Made by a program: the position numbers and the translations under genes
NCBI GenBank assembly: GCA_013146195.2
Contig: CM028382.1
Coordinates: 53,660,430 to 53,724,429, forward strand
DNA: 64,000 bases
Direction: 5' to 3'
Origin: Codonopsis lanceolata
Taxonomy: Eukaryota > Streptophyta > Magnoliopsida > Asterales > Campanulaceae
Part shown: positions 9,763-19,519 of the stretch, in pieces
Layout: each line of letters opens with the position of its first letter
How positions within the stretch are numbered: the first letter of the stretch is position 1
Notes under the pieces: model-generated
Database searches by the model: none
The model's input: only the letters and a program-made list of their open reading frames with translations
What the model was told of the DNA's origin: nothing

Positions 9763-12700
9763 AATTTGGAAACTTTGTTGTTGGTTAGTAGTAGTAAGAA
9801 TTCAAGTAATAAAAATACATGGTATTTGGATTCGGGCTGTAGCAATCGTATGTGTGGGAGCAAAGAATTATTTTTAGATTTGGATGAGTCTGTTAGATTC
9901 AATGTAAAATTTGGTAATAATGCGAAAGTACAGGTGATGGGAAAATGAAGGATCTCAATTTCATTGAAAGATGGTTCTAAAAATTTTATCTCCGATGTTT
10001 ACTATGTTCCAAGTCTTCAAAAAAATTTATTGAGTATGGGTCAACTTTCAGAAAAAGGCTATGATATGAGAATTTTTAATGGAGTTTATAGTATTGGTGA
10101 TAGGCAGAGAAGACTAATAGCAAAGGTAAATATGTCTCCGAATCGCTTATTTTGTTTGACGTTAGATTGTGGAAATTTATCATGCTTTAGTTCTGTAATT
10201 CATGATGATAATTGGTTGTGGCACATGCGTTTTGACACGTTAATTTTGGAAGTCTTAATTATCTTGCTCGTAAACGAATGGTTAATGGATTGCATGCGAT
10301 TAATGTTCCTAATGGAGTTTATGAAACATGTGTTTTGAGCAAGAATCATAGAGATGCTTTTCCTACAGGTAAATCTTGGAGGGCAAAGAGAATGTTGGAG
10401 TTGATTCATTCAGATTTATGTTCAGTTGAAGTTGCTTCTAATGGAGGTTGCAGGTATTTTATCATGTTTATTGATGATTTTAGTAGAAAAGCATGGGTGT
10501 ATTTTTTGAAAGAAAAATCTGATGCTTGTGATATGTTTAAGAAGTTTAAGTATTTTGTGGAGAAACAAAGTGAGAATAAAATTAAAGCTTTGAGAACCGA
10601 TAGGGGCACCGAGTATCTTGTTTGTGATGAATTTCTTGAGAAGCATGACATTGAACATCGGTTGATGGCTAGATATACTCCGCAACAAAATGGTGTAGCA
10701 GAGAGAAAAAATAGAACAATTATGGATATGGTTAGGTGCACGTTGAGTTTCAAGAAATTGCCCAAGAGTTTTTGGGCCGAAGCAGTTACGTGTGCAATTT
10801 ATGTTTTGAATAGGTACTCAACAAGAAGTGTGCGTGATAGAACTCCAGAAGAGGCTTGGAGTGGCCGAAGACCTTTTATTGGACATCTTAGGGTGTTTGG
10901 TTGTATTGCTTATTTACGTGTGCCTAATCATTTGAGAAAGAAACTTGATGACAAAAGTGAAAAGTGTATTTTTATTGGGTATAGTGATGTGTCAAATGCT
11001 TATAAATTGTTCAACCCAGTAACAAATAAGATAATTATTAGTAGAGATGTGACTTTCGATGAGGTTGCTGTTTGGGATTGGTCTTCTAAAGAAAAGGAAA
11101 ATTCAAGTTTTGATTCACCAAATGTTTTTGCTCAAGATAAAGATTTTAATGTTCAAGGTGATGTTCCAACTCCTACAGCTGCACAGGGAGAAAGTTCTGG
11201 GCGTCCGCATAGACAACGTAACTTACCAGCTAGGTTGCAAGATTATGTTGTGGGCAATGATAATGAGATATCCGATGAAGATATGGTGAACTTCGCTTTA
11301 TTTGCAGATTGTGATCCTGTTAATTTTGATGAGGCATCTTGTGAAGATCATTGGATTCAAGCAATGAATGATGAGATTCATGCGATTGAGAAGAATAATA
11401 CATGGGAGCTTACTACCTCGCCAAGTAGTAAGAAGGCAATTGGTGTGAAGTGGGTTTACAAGACTAAGTACAAACCAAGTGGTGAAGTTGATCGTTACAA
11501 GGCAAGGTTAGTTGCAAAAGGCTACAAGCAAAAGCCATGTATTGATTATTTTGAAGTATTTGCACCAGTTGCTAGACTTGATACTGTCCGTATGATTATT
11601 TCTCTAGTTGCACAAAATAGTTGGAAAATTTATAAAATAGATGTTAAATCGGCTTTCTTGAAAGGCGTCCTTGAAGAGGAGGTATATGTTGAACAACCTG
11701 CAGGGTATGTTCAAAGAGGCAATGAAGATAAAGTTTACAGGTTGAAAAGGGTTTTGTATGGTTTGAAGCAAGCTCCTAGAGCTTGGTACACTCGCATCGA
11801 TTCTTATTTCGTGGAGAATGGTTTTCAAAGATGTCCGTATGAGCATACTTTATATGTCAAATCGTTGCATGGTGATATTCTTATTGTTTGCTTGTACGTT
11901 GATGATCTGATTTTCACTGGCAATAATTCGAGGTTGGTGGCACAATTTAGGAAGGCTATGATAAATCAATTTGAGATGACATATTTGGGGCTTATGTCTT
12001 ACTTTCTTGGAATTGAAGTTGCTCAAGTAGATGGTGAAATTTTTATTTCGCAGAAAAATTATGCTAGTGATATTTTAAAGAAGTTTAAGATGGATGAGGC
12101 TAAACCAATTTTGACTCCACTAGAGGCGAAGTTGAAGTTAGTGAGCGATGGCAATGGTGGTTTTGTTGATCCTACTTATTTTAGAAAATTGGTTGAGAGT
12201 TTGAGATATTTAACTTCAACAAGGCCAGATATTGTTTATGGTGTTGGATTGATTAGCAGGTTTATGGAGTCTCCACGGCTATCTCATTTGCAAGCTACAA
12301 AGCGAATTTTGCGTTATATCCGAGGTACGTGTAGTGATGACATTTTTTATTCGAGTTCTAGTGATGGGAAGTTAGTTGGTTATACATATAGCGATTGGGC
12401 TGGTGATAATGTGAATATGAAAAGTACTTCGGGTTATGCATTTTATCTTGGTTCGGGCGTGTTTTCGTGGTCTTCAAAGAAACAACAAGTTGTCGCTCTC
12501 TCTACCGCTGAAGCAGTATACATGGCAGCAACAGGTAGTGTTACTCAAGCAGTGTGGCTGCGTAGATTGCTCAATGTTCTACAATTTAAGCAAGATGGTC
12601 CAACGAAGATTTTATGTGATAACAAGTCGGCGATTGCATTATCGAAGAATCCGGTTTTTCATGGTCGAAGCAAGCATATCGACATCAAGTTTCACTTCAT

Positions 12701-12890
12701 TCGCGATTTGGTTCGAGATAAAAAGATCGTGGTTGAGTATTGTCTGACTAAAGATCAAGTTGCAGATATTTTTACGAAGCCATTGAACCGAGCTATTTTG
12801 GAAGTTGAAGACTATGTTGGGCATGATCAAGTTAGAAGACTTGGTTTAAGGGAGGCAATGTTGGATCCTAAACCAAGTCCAATAAGATAA
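9763..12890 (+). pseudogene. pol: Pol of copia-1 (protease-integrase-RT-RNase H), interrupted
   Basis: Protease: WYLDSGCSNRMCGSK (about 9820-9865), with the DSG active-site motif. A TGA interrupts the frame at 9946-9948. The integrase zinc-binding region (LWHMRF, about 10213) shifts frame near 10230-10260; from 10278 an 870-codon frame is open to TAA at 12888-12890. That frame holds the integrase core (FIDDFS, RTDRGTEY, TPQQNGVAERKN), the copia C-terminal GYSD region, RT (KSAFLKG, YGLKQAPRAWY, catalytic LYVDDL at about 11893-11910) and RNase H (STSGYAF, ALSTAEAVYMAA, LCDNKSAIAL, SKHIDIKFHFIRD). RT and RNase H look catalytically intact. The stops and frameshift mean no full polyprotein can be made without suppression. 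Confidence 0.92.
12848..12855 (+). promoter_or_regulatory. Polypurine tract of copia-1
   Basis: AAGGGAGG lies three bases before the 3' LTR start at 12859. It is the expected plus-strand DNA priming site. Confidence 0.8.
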
Positions 12891-13058
12891 AGGATTTATT
12901 TATGTATTTGTTTTTAACCTAGCCCGAATCCAATTAGATAAATGATTTATTTAGGTACTATAAATATGTGTGTTATTGATATTTTATAACAAGAGAGAGA
13001 TATATATAATTTTCTGCCCTAAAAAATAATAGTGTGCTCCATAATAATTTCTTCTACA
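12859..13058 (+). repeat. 3' LTR of copia-1 (200 bp)
   Basis: Starts TGTTGGATCCTAAACCAAG and ends ATTTCTTCTACA like the 5' LTR. Differences are scattered substitutions and a few 1-4 base indels, mainly in the GAGAGATATATA stretch. The pol stop codon (12888) falls inside this LTR. Confidence 0.95.
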
Positions 13059-13502
13059 CCTCGTGTTTGTTTACTTTAGTGTGTAGCTATCCAGGAATTT
13101 GATCCAGCGAGATCGAAAGTTCCTTTGTGATTGATGAGACAAGCGAGACCTAGCATGTTGTTGGGTTGTAGCTCCTAAAAGGCTTGTTTTGTATAGTTGT
13201 GAGGACGGGGATGTATATATTTATATATACTTTATTTTGGGTTTTGATTATTACTAGTGTATCATATTTCACTAGTTGGTTGGTCTGGAGCCATTATGTG
13301 TAGTTCAGGATTAATAGCTTGTGGTTTTTTGTTTTCACAGCTTTTCAGAAGCTGTGGTGTTCATATATTTCACAAGAGTGATTATGTTTTATCAGGTGTG
13401 ATTTGTTTAGCTCGTAATCAGTAAGGGCTTTGCAGGTGTTTTATGTATTTATTAGGCGCTCGACCCGAGGCTCATATAGAGATTGGGGGCCGGGGCATTA
13501 CA
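13059..13502 (+). repeat. Right part of gypsy LTR family C
   Basis: This continues the LTR interrupted at 8156. It ends GATTGGGGGCCGGGGCATTA-CA at 13502 and is followed at once by a PBS-like TGGTATTAGAGCT. That supports reading 13502 as the LTR 3' terminus in plus orientation. Confidence 0.6.
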
Positions 13503-13504
13503 GT

Positions 13505-13517
13505 TGGTATTAGAGCT
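13505..13517 (+). promoter_or_regulatory. Primer-binding site of gypsy element C
   Basis: TGGTATTAGAGCT differs by one base from the initiator tRNA-Met-complementary TGGTATCAGAGCT. It lies two bases after the LTR end at 13502, as in Del/Tekay-type gypsy elements. Confidence 0.65.
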
Positions 13518-14507
13518 ATGGTATCTCGTAGCTAGGATATGCTCCTCGGCCTAGGTGTGTTTGTTGTCTTGTTGTTGGATATTATCGATGAGTGGTTGTG
13601 GTTAGGCCATAGTAATAGTCATGTTTGATTATAAGAGGAGGCTTGTGTAAAGCTAGTGTTTGTGTGAACCAAAAGAGATCGGTGTGTGCAAGTTTGTTTG
13701 GATTACCTTAGTAACTAAGGTGATACTCTCGTGGGTGTATGTAGAGCCCTCGAGTGGAGGACTACAGTGGTGATGTTTTAAGGCAGTATAGTATGGACTA
13801 GTTATTAAGAATTGATGTCCACCCTTGTGTGTGAATTGTGAATTAAAGGGAAATCCTTGAGTAATTTTTGTTGCATGGATTGCAATTATGATAAGCACGA
13901 GTGTGTATACGATGAACATAACTTTTATGTTGATAGTAAACATTACTTTAAGTATATGTTTCTTGCTGTAAAACTAATATGTCGACATAAGTTTCCTGCC
14001 ATACTTATCTGCTCGTATGATATAAATGTATATGAGACTGTATATAAGGGTACGATTATTGATGACAAATACATGGTGCCCTTGCGACTGAAACTTTTGA
14101 AGCCACTTCAGTAGGCGTCCTGAATTGGTTGCCAAGCTATACTCGCCGAAGAACTAAGCTGGTAGTATGCAGAATAGAAATTGACTAATCCTATTACCAA
14201 ATGGAATGGAACAGTAAAATGAATGATAATATGTGAGTAACATTGTGCTCCTTCTGTGTTTATCCATTATTGTGAACGTGAATATGCATGAACATCACCA
14301 TATGTGAATAGACGTTTGTTTTGGTGAATCTCTGATCACCTTATCTATATGTGTATGTATTTAAAGTCTATATTGAGACTTTGATTATGTTGGTTATGAT
14401 TTATAACTACCATGGAACATAAAATGACACGTTAAGTTAGAAAATATTTATTTTTGCCTAAGTTGACCTTATATTCAGCCATGGATGACTAAGGGACCTT
14501 TAGGATT
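13518..14507 (+). other. Non-coding leader-like remnant of gypsy element C
   Basis: About 1 kb follows the PBS. It contains no recognisable gag or pol; open frames are short (at most 96 codons) and match nothing I know. It ends in GGATTGGGGG, where solo LTR A is inserted. The remaining bases of what looks like a second family-C LTR end (TCGGGGCATTACA) resume at 18828. Confidence 0.4.
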
Positions 14508-14512
14508 GGGGG

Positions 14513-17500
14513 TGTAAGATCCCGATTCCCGGTTAGCTTGAATTGCGTGCAATGCTCGCATTTCTTCTTTGGTTGATTGCTCGTTTGGTTGTGAGAGGGT
14601 CTAAATGTGTATGAGAGATCACATTAAGACTAAAACACTTTTGAGAGATGTCATATAGTGGTTAACTTGTTAAAGTCAAAAGTCGTAATCCGACGATAGT
14701 CGAAATGCGACGCGATTGAGAGTTTATGCGGGTTTTGTGTTTCTGACCTCGATTTGGTCCTAGATCTTTACATGATGATTAAATAACATGTTTAGATGTG
14801 TTAGACTTCTAATTGGATGTATTCCATAAGTCTCGTGAAGTTTTGACGCCTCGAGATTAGCAATTCTCCTTATCGCGTAGTTTGAGATTGAGCCGAGCGA
14901 ACGTCTCGTCTTTCGGGAGCCTATTTCCCCTATCTGTTGAGCATCATCTGGAAGGCATTCAGGCCTATTTTGTAGCCCTAATAGGTGTTTACAATCATGG
15001 GTTATTACCCGTCGGTTTGCGGTTTCATTCGACGTTTAGATAGCAAGTTGTTACGTCTTGCGTCGGTTTTGCCCCGGGTTGTTTCGGGTGTTGTTTTTGG
15101 GAGTCTAGACCTACTTTAAAATTGGTTTGAGACTTGGATGGATTAGTTTAATGTTTAAGGACTTTAAGGATTCAATTGTGAGCCATTTCGAAGCTTTAAG
15201 GCTCGAGGATGCATGCGGGAACGACCGAAACCGAGCAAGGATTCAACAAAGGAGTTTTTGCTGTGAATAGTGTGAAGCGGTCGCTTCATACAAGGCCCAT
15301 GCAACCGCAAGGGGTCCTGGGCAGCCTGTTACGGGATTTTTGGAAAATTGAATTGTTGACCAATTTCTACCCAATTAAACCCATTCTAAACCTAACCTAA
15401 ACCCTCCTACTTAACCTAAAACTTGTCCTAAACATTATTAGAGGTTTTAGAGGTGGATTAGTGAGTTGATTAAGAGAGTTAATCCCCCCTATTTAAACCC
15501 AAAACAGATTGCTCTCTCTCATTTGTTCAGCCAACAGATCGACATCTCCCTCCCATCTTCTGCAAGCACTCCTCAAAAACGTGAGAGAGCTGATAAAGAA
15601 GTGATTTCTAGGGCTTGAAGGGTTCTATCTTGGGAGGCCATGGCTAGGGTTCTTCCTTCCCCAATCTACACCATGGATTTGAAGTGAAGGTGAGAAGAAC
15701 AACCTCCCCTCTTGGAATTTCGGGAATGGCAGCTTGTAGGGGCTGATTTGAGGTAAGTTTCTACCTCTCTTCCTCTTCTTTTGGGCTCCATTGACCCTAT
15801 GGAAACAATCATTTGTGCTATGTGAGGTCAATGGAAGCCATTGTTAGGGTTTGTAGAAGAAGCATGAACCCTAGGTTTACAAATTGATGATAGAGCTTGA
15901 TTGACCTATGTGAGACCATGATATATGTGAAATTCATGTTCTAACTAGTCTATTGAACTTGATTATGTTGATTATCCATGAGTTTTGATGTTGGTTTGGT
16001 TGAGATACTTGGAGGGTGTTTTGCCCAAATTTGGTTTAGCTTGCAAAATTATTGATGTGGGCTTGATTACTATGTTTTATATGCTTATTAGAGTATATTA
16101 AACCATGTTGTATGATTTAATCATGAATTGGGAATTATGATTGGTAAAGTGAGCTAAATGAAATTGTGCTCAAAATGATGAATTTATTCTATGTTGAATT
16201 AGTGAAGGTTTTGTTGGGTTTATGTGAGTTAAACGAACCCGGGATGATGGCTATTGTTGATAGTTATGAATATTGGGGGAATTGAGACCCATGGCCTCTA
16301 TGCCCTTAAATTTTAGAAAAGGGTAGATTGGACTCGACGGAGTCATTGTAAATTCGATTAAGTGCTAATTGAACTTGGGTTGAAATCCTACGATAATTGG
16401 ATTTTGTTTGGTTAAGGGAATGAAGAACATAACTTCCAAACTTTAATGATTAGTGATTGAGATGTGTTTTGTGGATTTTTAGTCTTGGGAATTAAGCCCG
16501 AGTGACTATTGAGATTTGGTTATAAACCTTAAGAAATTATTACGGTGTGAATTTATAGAACACATAAAGAATGAAATGTGTTAGTAAGACTCAACGGAGT
16601 CGTAATAAGGCCAATAAAATGATAAAGAGCCTTGAGTTGAAACCCTACAATGTTTGGGTTTGCTTGGGTTGTGTTTGTGCACACCGGGTTTTTGATTGTG
16701 TCCTATGGCGACACTTATGTTTTGGAGACTGACTAGAATACATTTTAAGCATGCTTGTTAGAGCATGGGACAATAGAGACCCACATAAGGTCACGAGAAT
16801 ATTTAAGAGAAGATTAAGAGAGAATCCTCTTCTCAAGGATTTTTGTTGCGTACATATGAAAACACTTGTGCGAAGTGACTACGGAGTAGTCATAATGTTT
16901 TAAGTATGGTGTTAGTGTTATCGATCATGTATGACGATTAGGACTATGATTGAGTCCGGTGTACTTAAAATAAAGACTAAAATAATAAGTCTTGATTGGT
17001 GGATATTTTGAGACTAGCGTAGTGGTCTTGGTTTGGTTTGAGTTGAGGATTATGGAAGACCTCACATTATATTTTATTAAGCTTGTAAGCTATGCTTGAA
17101 TGGGTTAATGACTTGAGGAATAATGAATACCCCAATAAAGTAGTTCTTGAACTAAACTTGTATGTTAGTTGAACATAATGGTTATATGCAAATATATGCA
17201 TTGTTCATGATGTTTGGTAGAGCATTATGTCCTACTTGATTTTTATGCAATTATATGCATGGTTTATGAGATTTCGTAGAGCATTATGTCCTACGTAGTT
17301 ATATGCAAACATGTGCATGGATTATGGGATTTTGTGGAGCATTATGCCCTATTTGTTTATGTGCAATTATGTGCATGGTTTATGAGTTGTTGTAGAGCAT
17401 TATGTCCTACATGATTTAATGAGCCCGATAATAGTGAATTTGGTCTCATTGGTTTAGACAAGTAAATATCTACTTGAACGTTTGGTTTAAAGTCCAGCTG

Positions 17501-18822
17501 GCGGGTTTTGGTTGTTGTGTCGGCAATGGGACGATTCATAGCCTTTGGGAACAATCGCTATGAACCGTTGCATTGGTTCCCTTTCTCCTCACTATTTGGC
17601 CAATAGTGGGATGTGATCTCGAGTTATGCCATCTAGCTAGACATCGAGCTCTCATTTCTCATCCGGAGACTGGATGAATGTAACGAGTACTCATTAAAGG
17701 AAATCTGATGAGTTGTGATCATTGGGGACGGAACCCCAGGGTATGATTGATTGGGTATTGAGCCCGGATCTTGGTTTGAGATTTGATCTCATGGTAAGTT
17801 GGGTGGGTTTTGAACCCGAATTTGATTGTAACGGTTCGATTTACGTTTACTGTTACACATGTTTATTTATGAGCATTTATATGAAAAATAATATGCTACA
17901 TGATTTATGAGAGTTTATGTGCTTTAAAAATTAAGTACATGTTTCTTGTTGGTATACTAGCATGATACCATGATTTTATATGATTGTGCATTTATGCCAT
18001 GCCATGTCATAATATGCCACATGTTGCATTTAGAAACTTACTGGGTCATTATGACTCACTCCGTGTGATTGTTTTCCCTAGTGTGTGCAGTGATCCCGTT
18101 AGTACGCGCAGCGGCTTCGGATAACGACTTTTAGCAGGTGGTCTTCCAAGTCAAAGCTTGGAGTTATTTATTATTATGTTGTATTTATTGTGAGGCTCGA
18201 ATGTAAAGTTATGTAGACTTTACTTGGGTAGATTGTAGTGTTTTATTATGGTTGTGTATTTGGGAGCCGGTTGTATTGCCGAGCATTTGTACCCTTAGTA
18301 TTTATTTCCTTTGTCGTTTCGAGCATGTGTGGCTCGTTTATTCTAGTTTTGGTATTATTGTTGCTCCTATCTCCGACAGTTTTAGTCGTGAGATCTTGGT
18401 TGGTGGTCTAGCAGTGATATTATATTGTTATAGTTGAATTGTTCCTCCGGCAAGTTATAGCCGTTGAGTGTTGTTTATCAGGTTGGGATTTTGATAGTTG
18501 CCGGCCTTGGTTGCCGATGGTTTGTTGCGCGTGTCTAATGTTGCGTCACGTGCGTCGAATTTTTGGGCCGAGAGATTTACTATCTCTTTGGTTGTTTTCA
18601 GTCAGGAGCTTGATAGCTCGGGTCCCATTATGGTTTTGCTTCCGCAGGTTTTAGGTTTTGATTTTCCTGTATTGCCGTTATGGCTTTACCTTCCTGTTTT
18701 GAGCTTGTTGGCTCGTCTTTTGACTCGCACCATTATGCTTAGCAGGTGCTTGTTTGTCTCTTAGTTTGTCCTGACGGCACGACCTTGGGATCTCGTATTG
18801 AGATCCGGGTCGGGTCGTCACA
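14513..18822 (+). mobile_element. Solo LTR A, 4.3 kb, flanked by 5-bp target duplication GGGGG
   Basis: It begins TGTAAGATCCCGATTCCCGG and ends CGGGTCGTCACA (TG...CA), with GGGGG on both sides (14508-14512 and 18823-18827). A second copy (B, 47616-51297) shares both ends and much of the interior, including GGCAATGGG(A/G)CGATTCATAGC and TTTCTCCTCACTATTTGGCC. No gag or pol is present between the ends, so this is a solo LTR rather than a whole element. CCTATTTAAACCC (about 15488) is a TATA-like site in plus orientation. Open frames inside are short and shared poorly with B. The homopolymer target duplication is less convincing alone than a complex one, but copy B confirms the ends. Confidence 0.85.
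17184..17415. repeat. ~59-bp tandem repeat in solo LTR A, 4 copies
   Basis: Each unit has ATGCA(A/T)...TGCATGGTTTATGAG and then TAGAGCATTATGTCCTAC. Four consecutive units lie here, whereas solo LTR B has a single equivalent (about 49930-49990, TAGAACATTATGACATAC). Confidence 0.85.
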
Positions 18823-18840
18823 GGGGGTCGGGGCATTACA

Positions 18841-19500
18841 ACTCTATACATAGAGTATAGCTAAGTTGGTAGCCTAGGCTCAGATCCCCACCCAATGCTA
18901 TACACAGAGTGTAGCTAAGTCCTACCAGTGAGTTCACAACCCGAATGAGCAACGTCAAAATTACAACGAATTAAAGCAATGGGATTGCCCAGCCTTCCAA
19001 TCGAGAACCCAACCTAGAATAATCCCCTCACAGAACACTCAATTACGATAATGGCTCATACAAAGTGTATCCCTTCACACACACACATACACAAAGTGTA
19101 TCCCTTTATACGCACACACACAAAGTGTATCCCTTCACAGGAATTCAGCTCACAACTAGTTGGCAGCAAGAGAAGAAGAAGAGAGTTCGAGAGAGATAGA
19201 TCATTAGCTTTCGTTTGTGTATCTCAAGTGGGAGTGAGTGGGGGTTTAAATAGCCCATAACATATAAGGATTAAAGTCTCATAATTTGAGCGCACAACTA
19301 CGGCAATGCCGTTCATAGAGAAGTGGGAGAGAAGAAGTCAGGGCATCGCTAAAAGAGGGAGGGGGGGAACTAAATTAGGGCTCAAACAATAAAACCCTTA
19401 ATTAAAGAATATAATAAGTCGAAGTGTGAGGTGAGTATATGGATTGGGTTGGGTTGGGTTTCAGGTTGGTGGGCTTTTGTTTATTATAAGCAGGCTGCCC
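18841..19500. other. Unassigned spacer with short tandem motifs
   Basis: No gene is seen. Two copies of TATACA(T/C)AGAGT(A/G)TAGCTAAG occur near 18845 and 18899. Three copies of CAAAGTGTATCCCTT separated by CA-rich spacers lie at 19061-19140. It may be remnant LTR or leader sequence. Confidence 0.5.
19061..19140. repeat. ~31-bp short tandem repeat, 3 copies
   Basis: CAAAGTGTATCCCTT(T/C) recurs three times, with CACACACA-type spacers. Confidence 0.8.
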
Positions 19501-19519
19501 AAATTATATGGGCCACGCC

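Larger units (their letters stand above)
8157..13058 (+). mobile_element. Ty1/copia LTR retrotransposon (copia-1), 4.9 kb, nearly complete
   Basis: The element has LTRs at 8157-8352 and 12859-13058, a PBS at 8355-8367, gag, protease, integrase, reverse transcriptase and RNase H in copia order, and a polypurine tract just before the 3' LTR. Its flanks are CCCCG (8152-8156) and CCTCG (13059-13063), a 5-bp target duplication with one C/T difference. It sits inside gypsy LTR family C. By eye the two LTRs differ at about seven positions plus small indels, so the insertion is fairly recent but not new. Coding capacity is broken by in-frame stops at 9760 and 9946 and a frameshift near 10230-10260. 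Confidence 0.95.

Noticed and set aside
9329..9877. 182-codon plus frame and 90-codon minus frame over copia-1 gag
   Set aside because: Both are out-of-frame shadows of the Gly/Asn repeat (runs of MVVVV or TTTT) and show no domain.
10406..10765. Minus-strand open frames opposite copia-1 integrase
   Set aside because: They lie antisense to a clear integrase core and have no independent motif.
15209..15400. Short frames within solo LTRs A and B (also 18252-18764 and 48582-48925)
   Set aside because: They are not conserved between the two copies of the same LTR, which argues against coding function.
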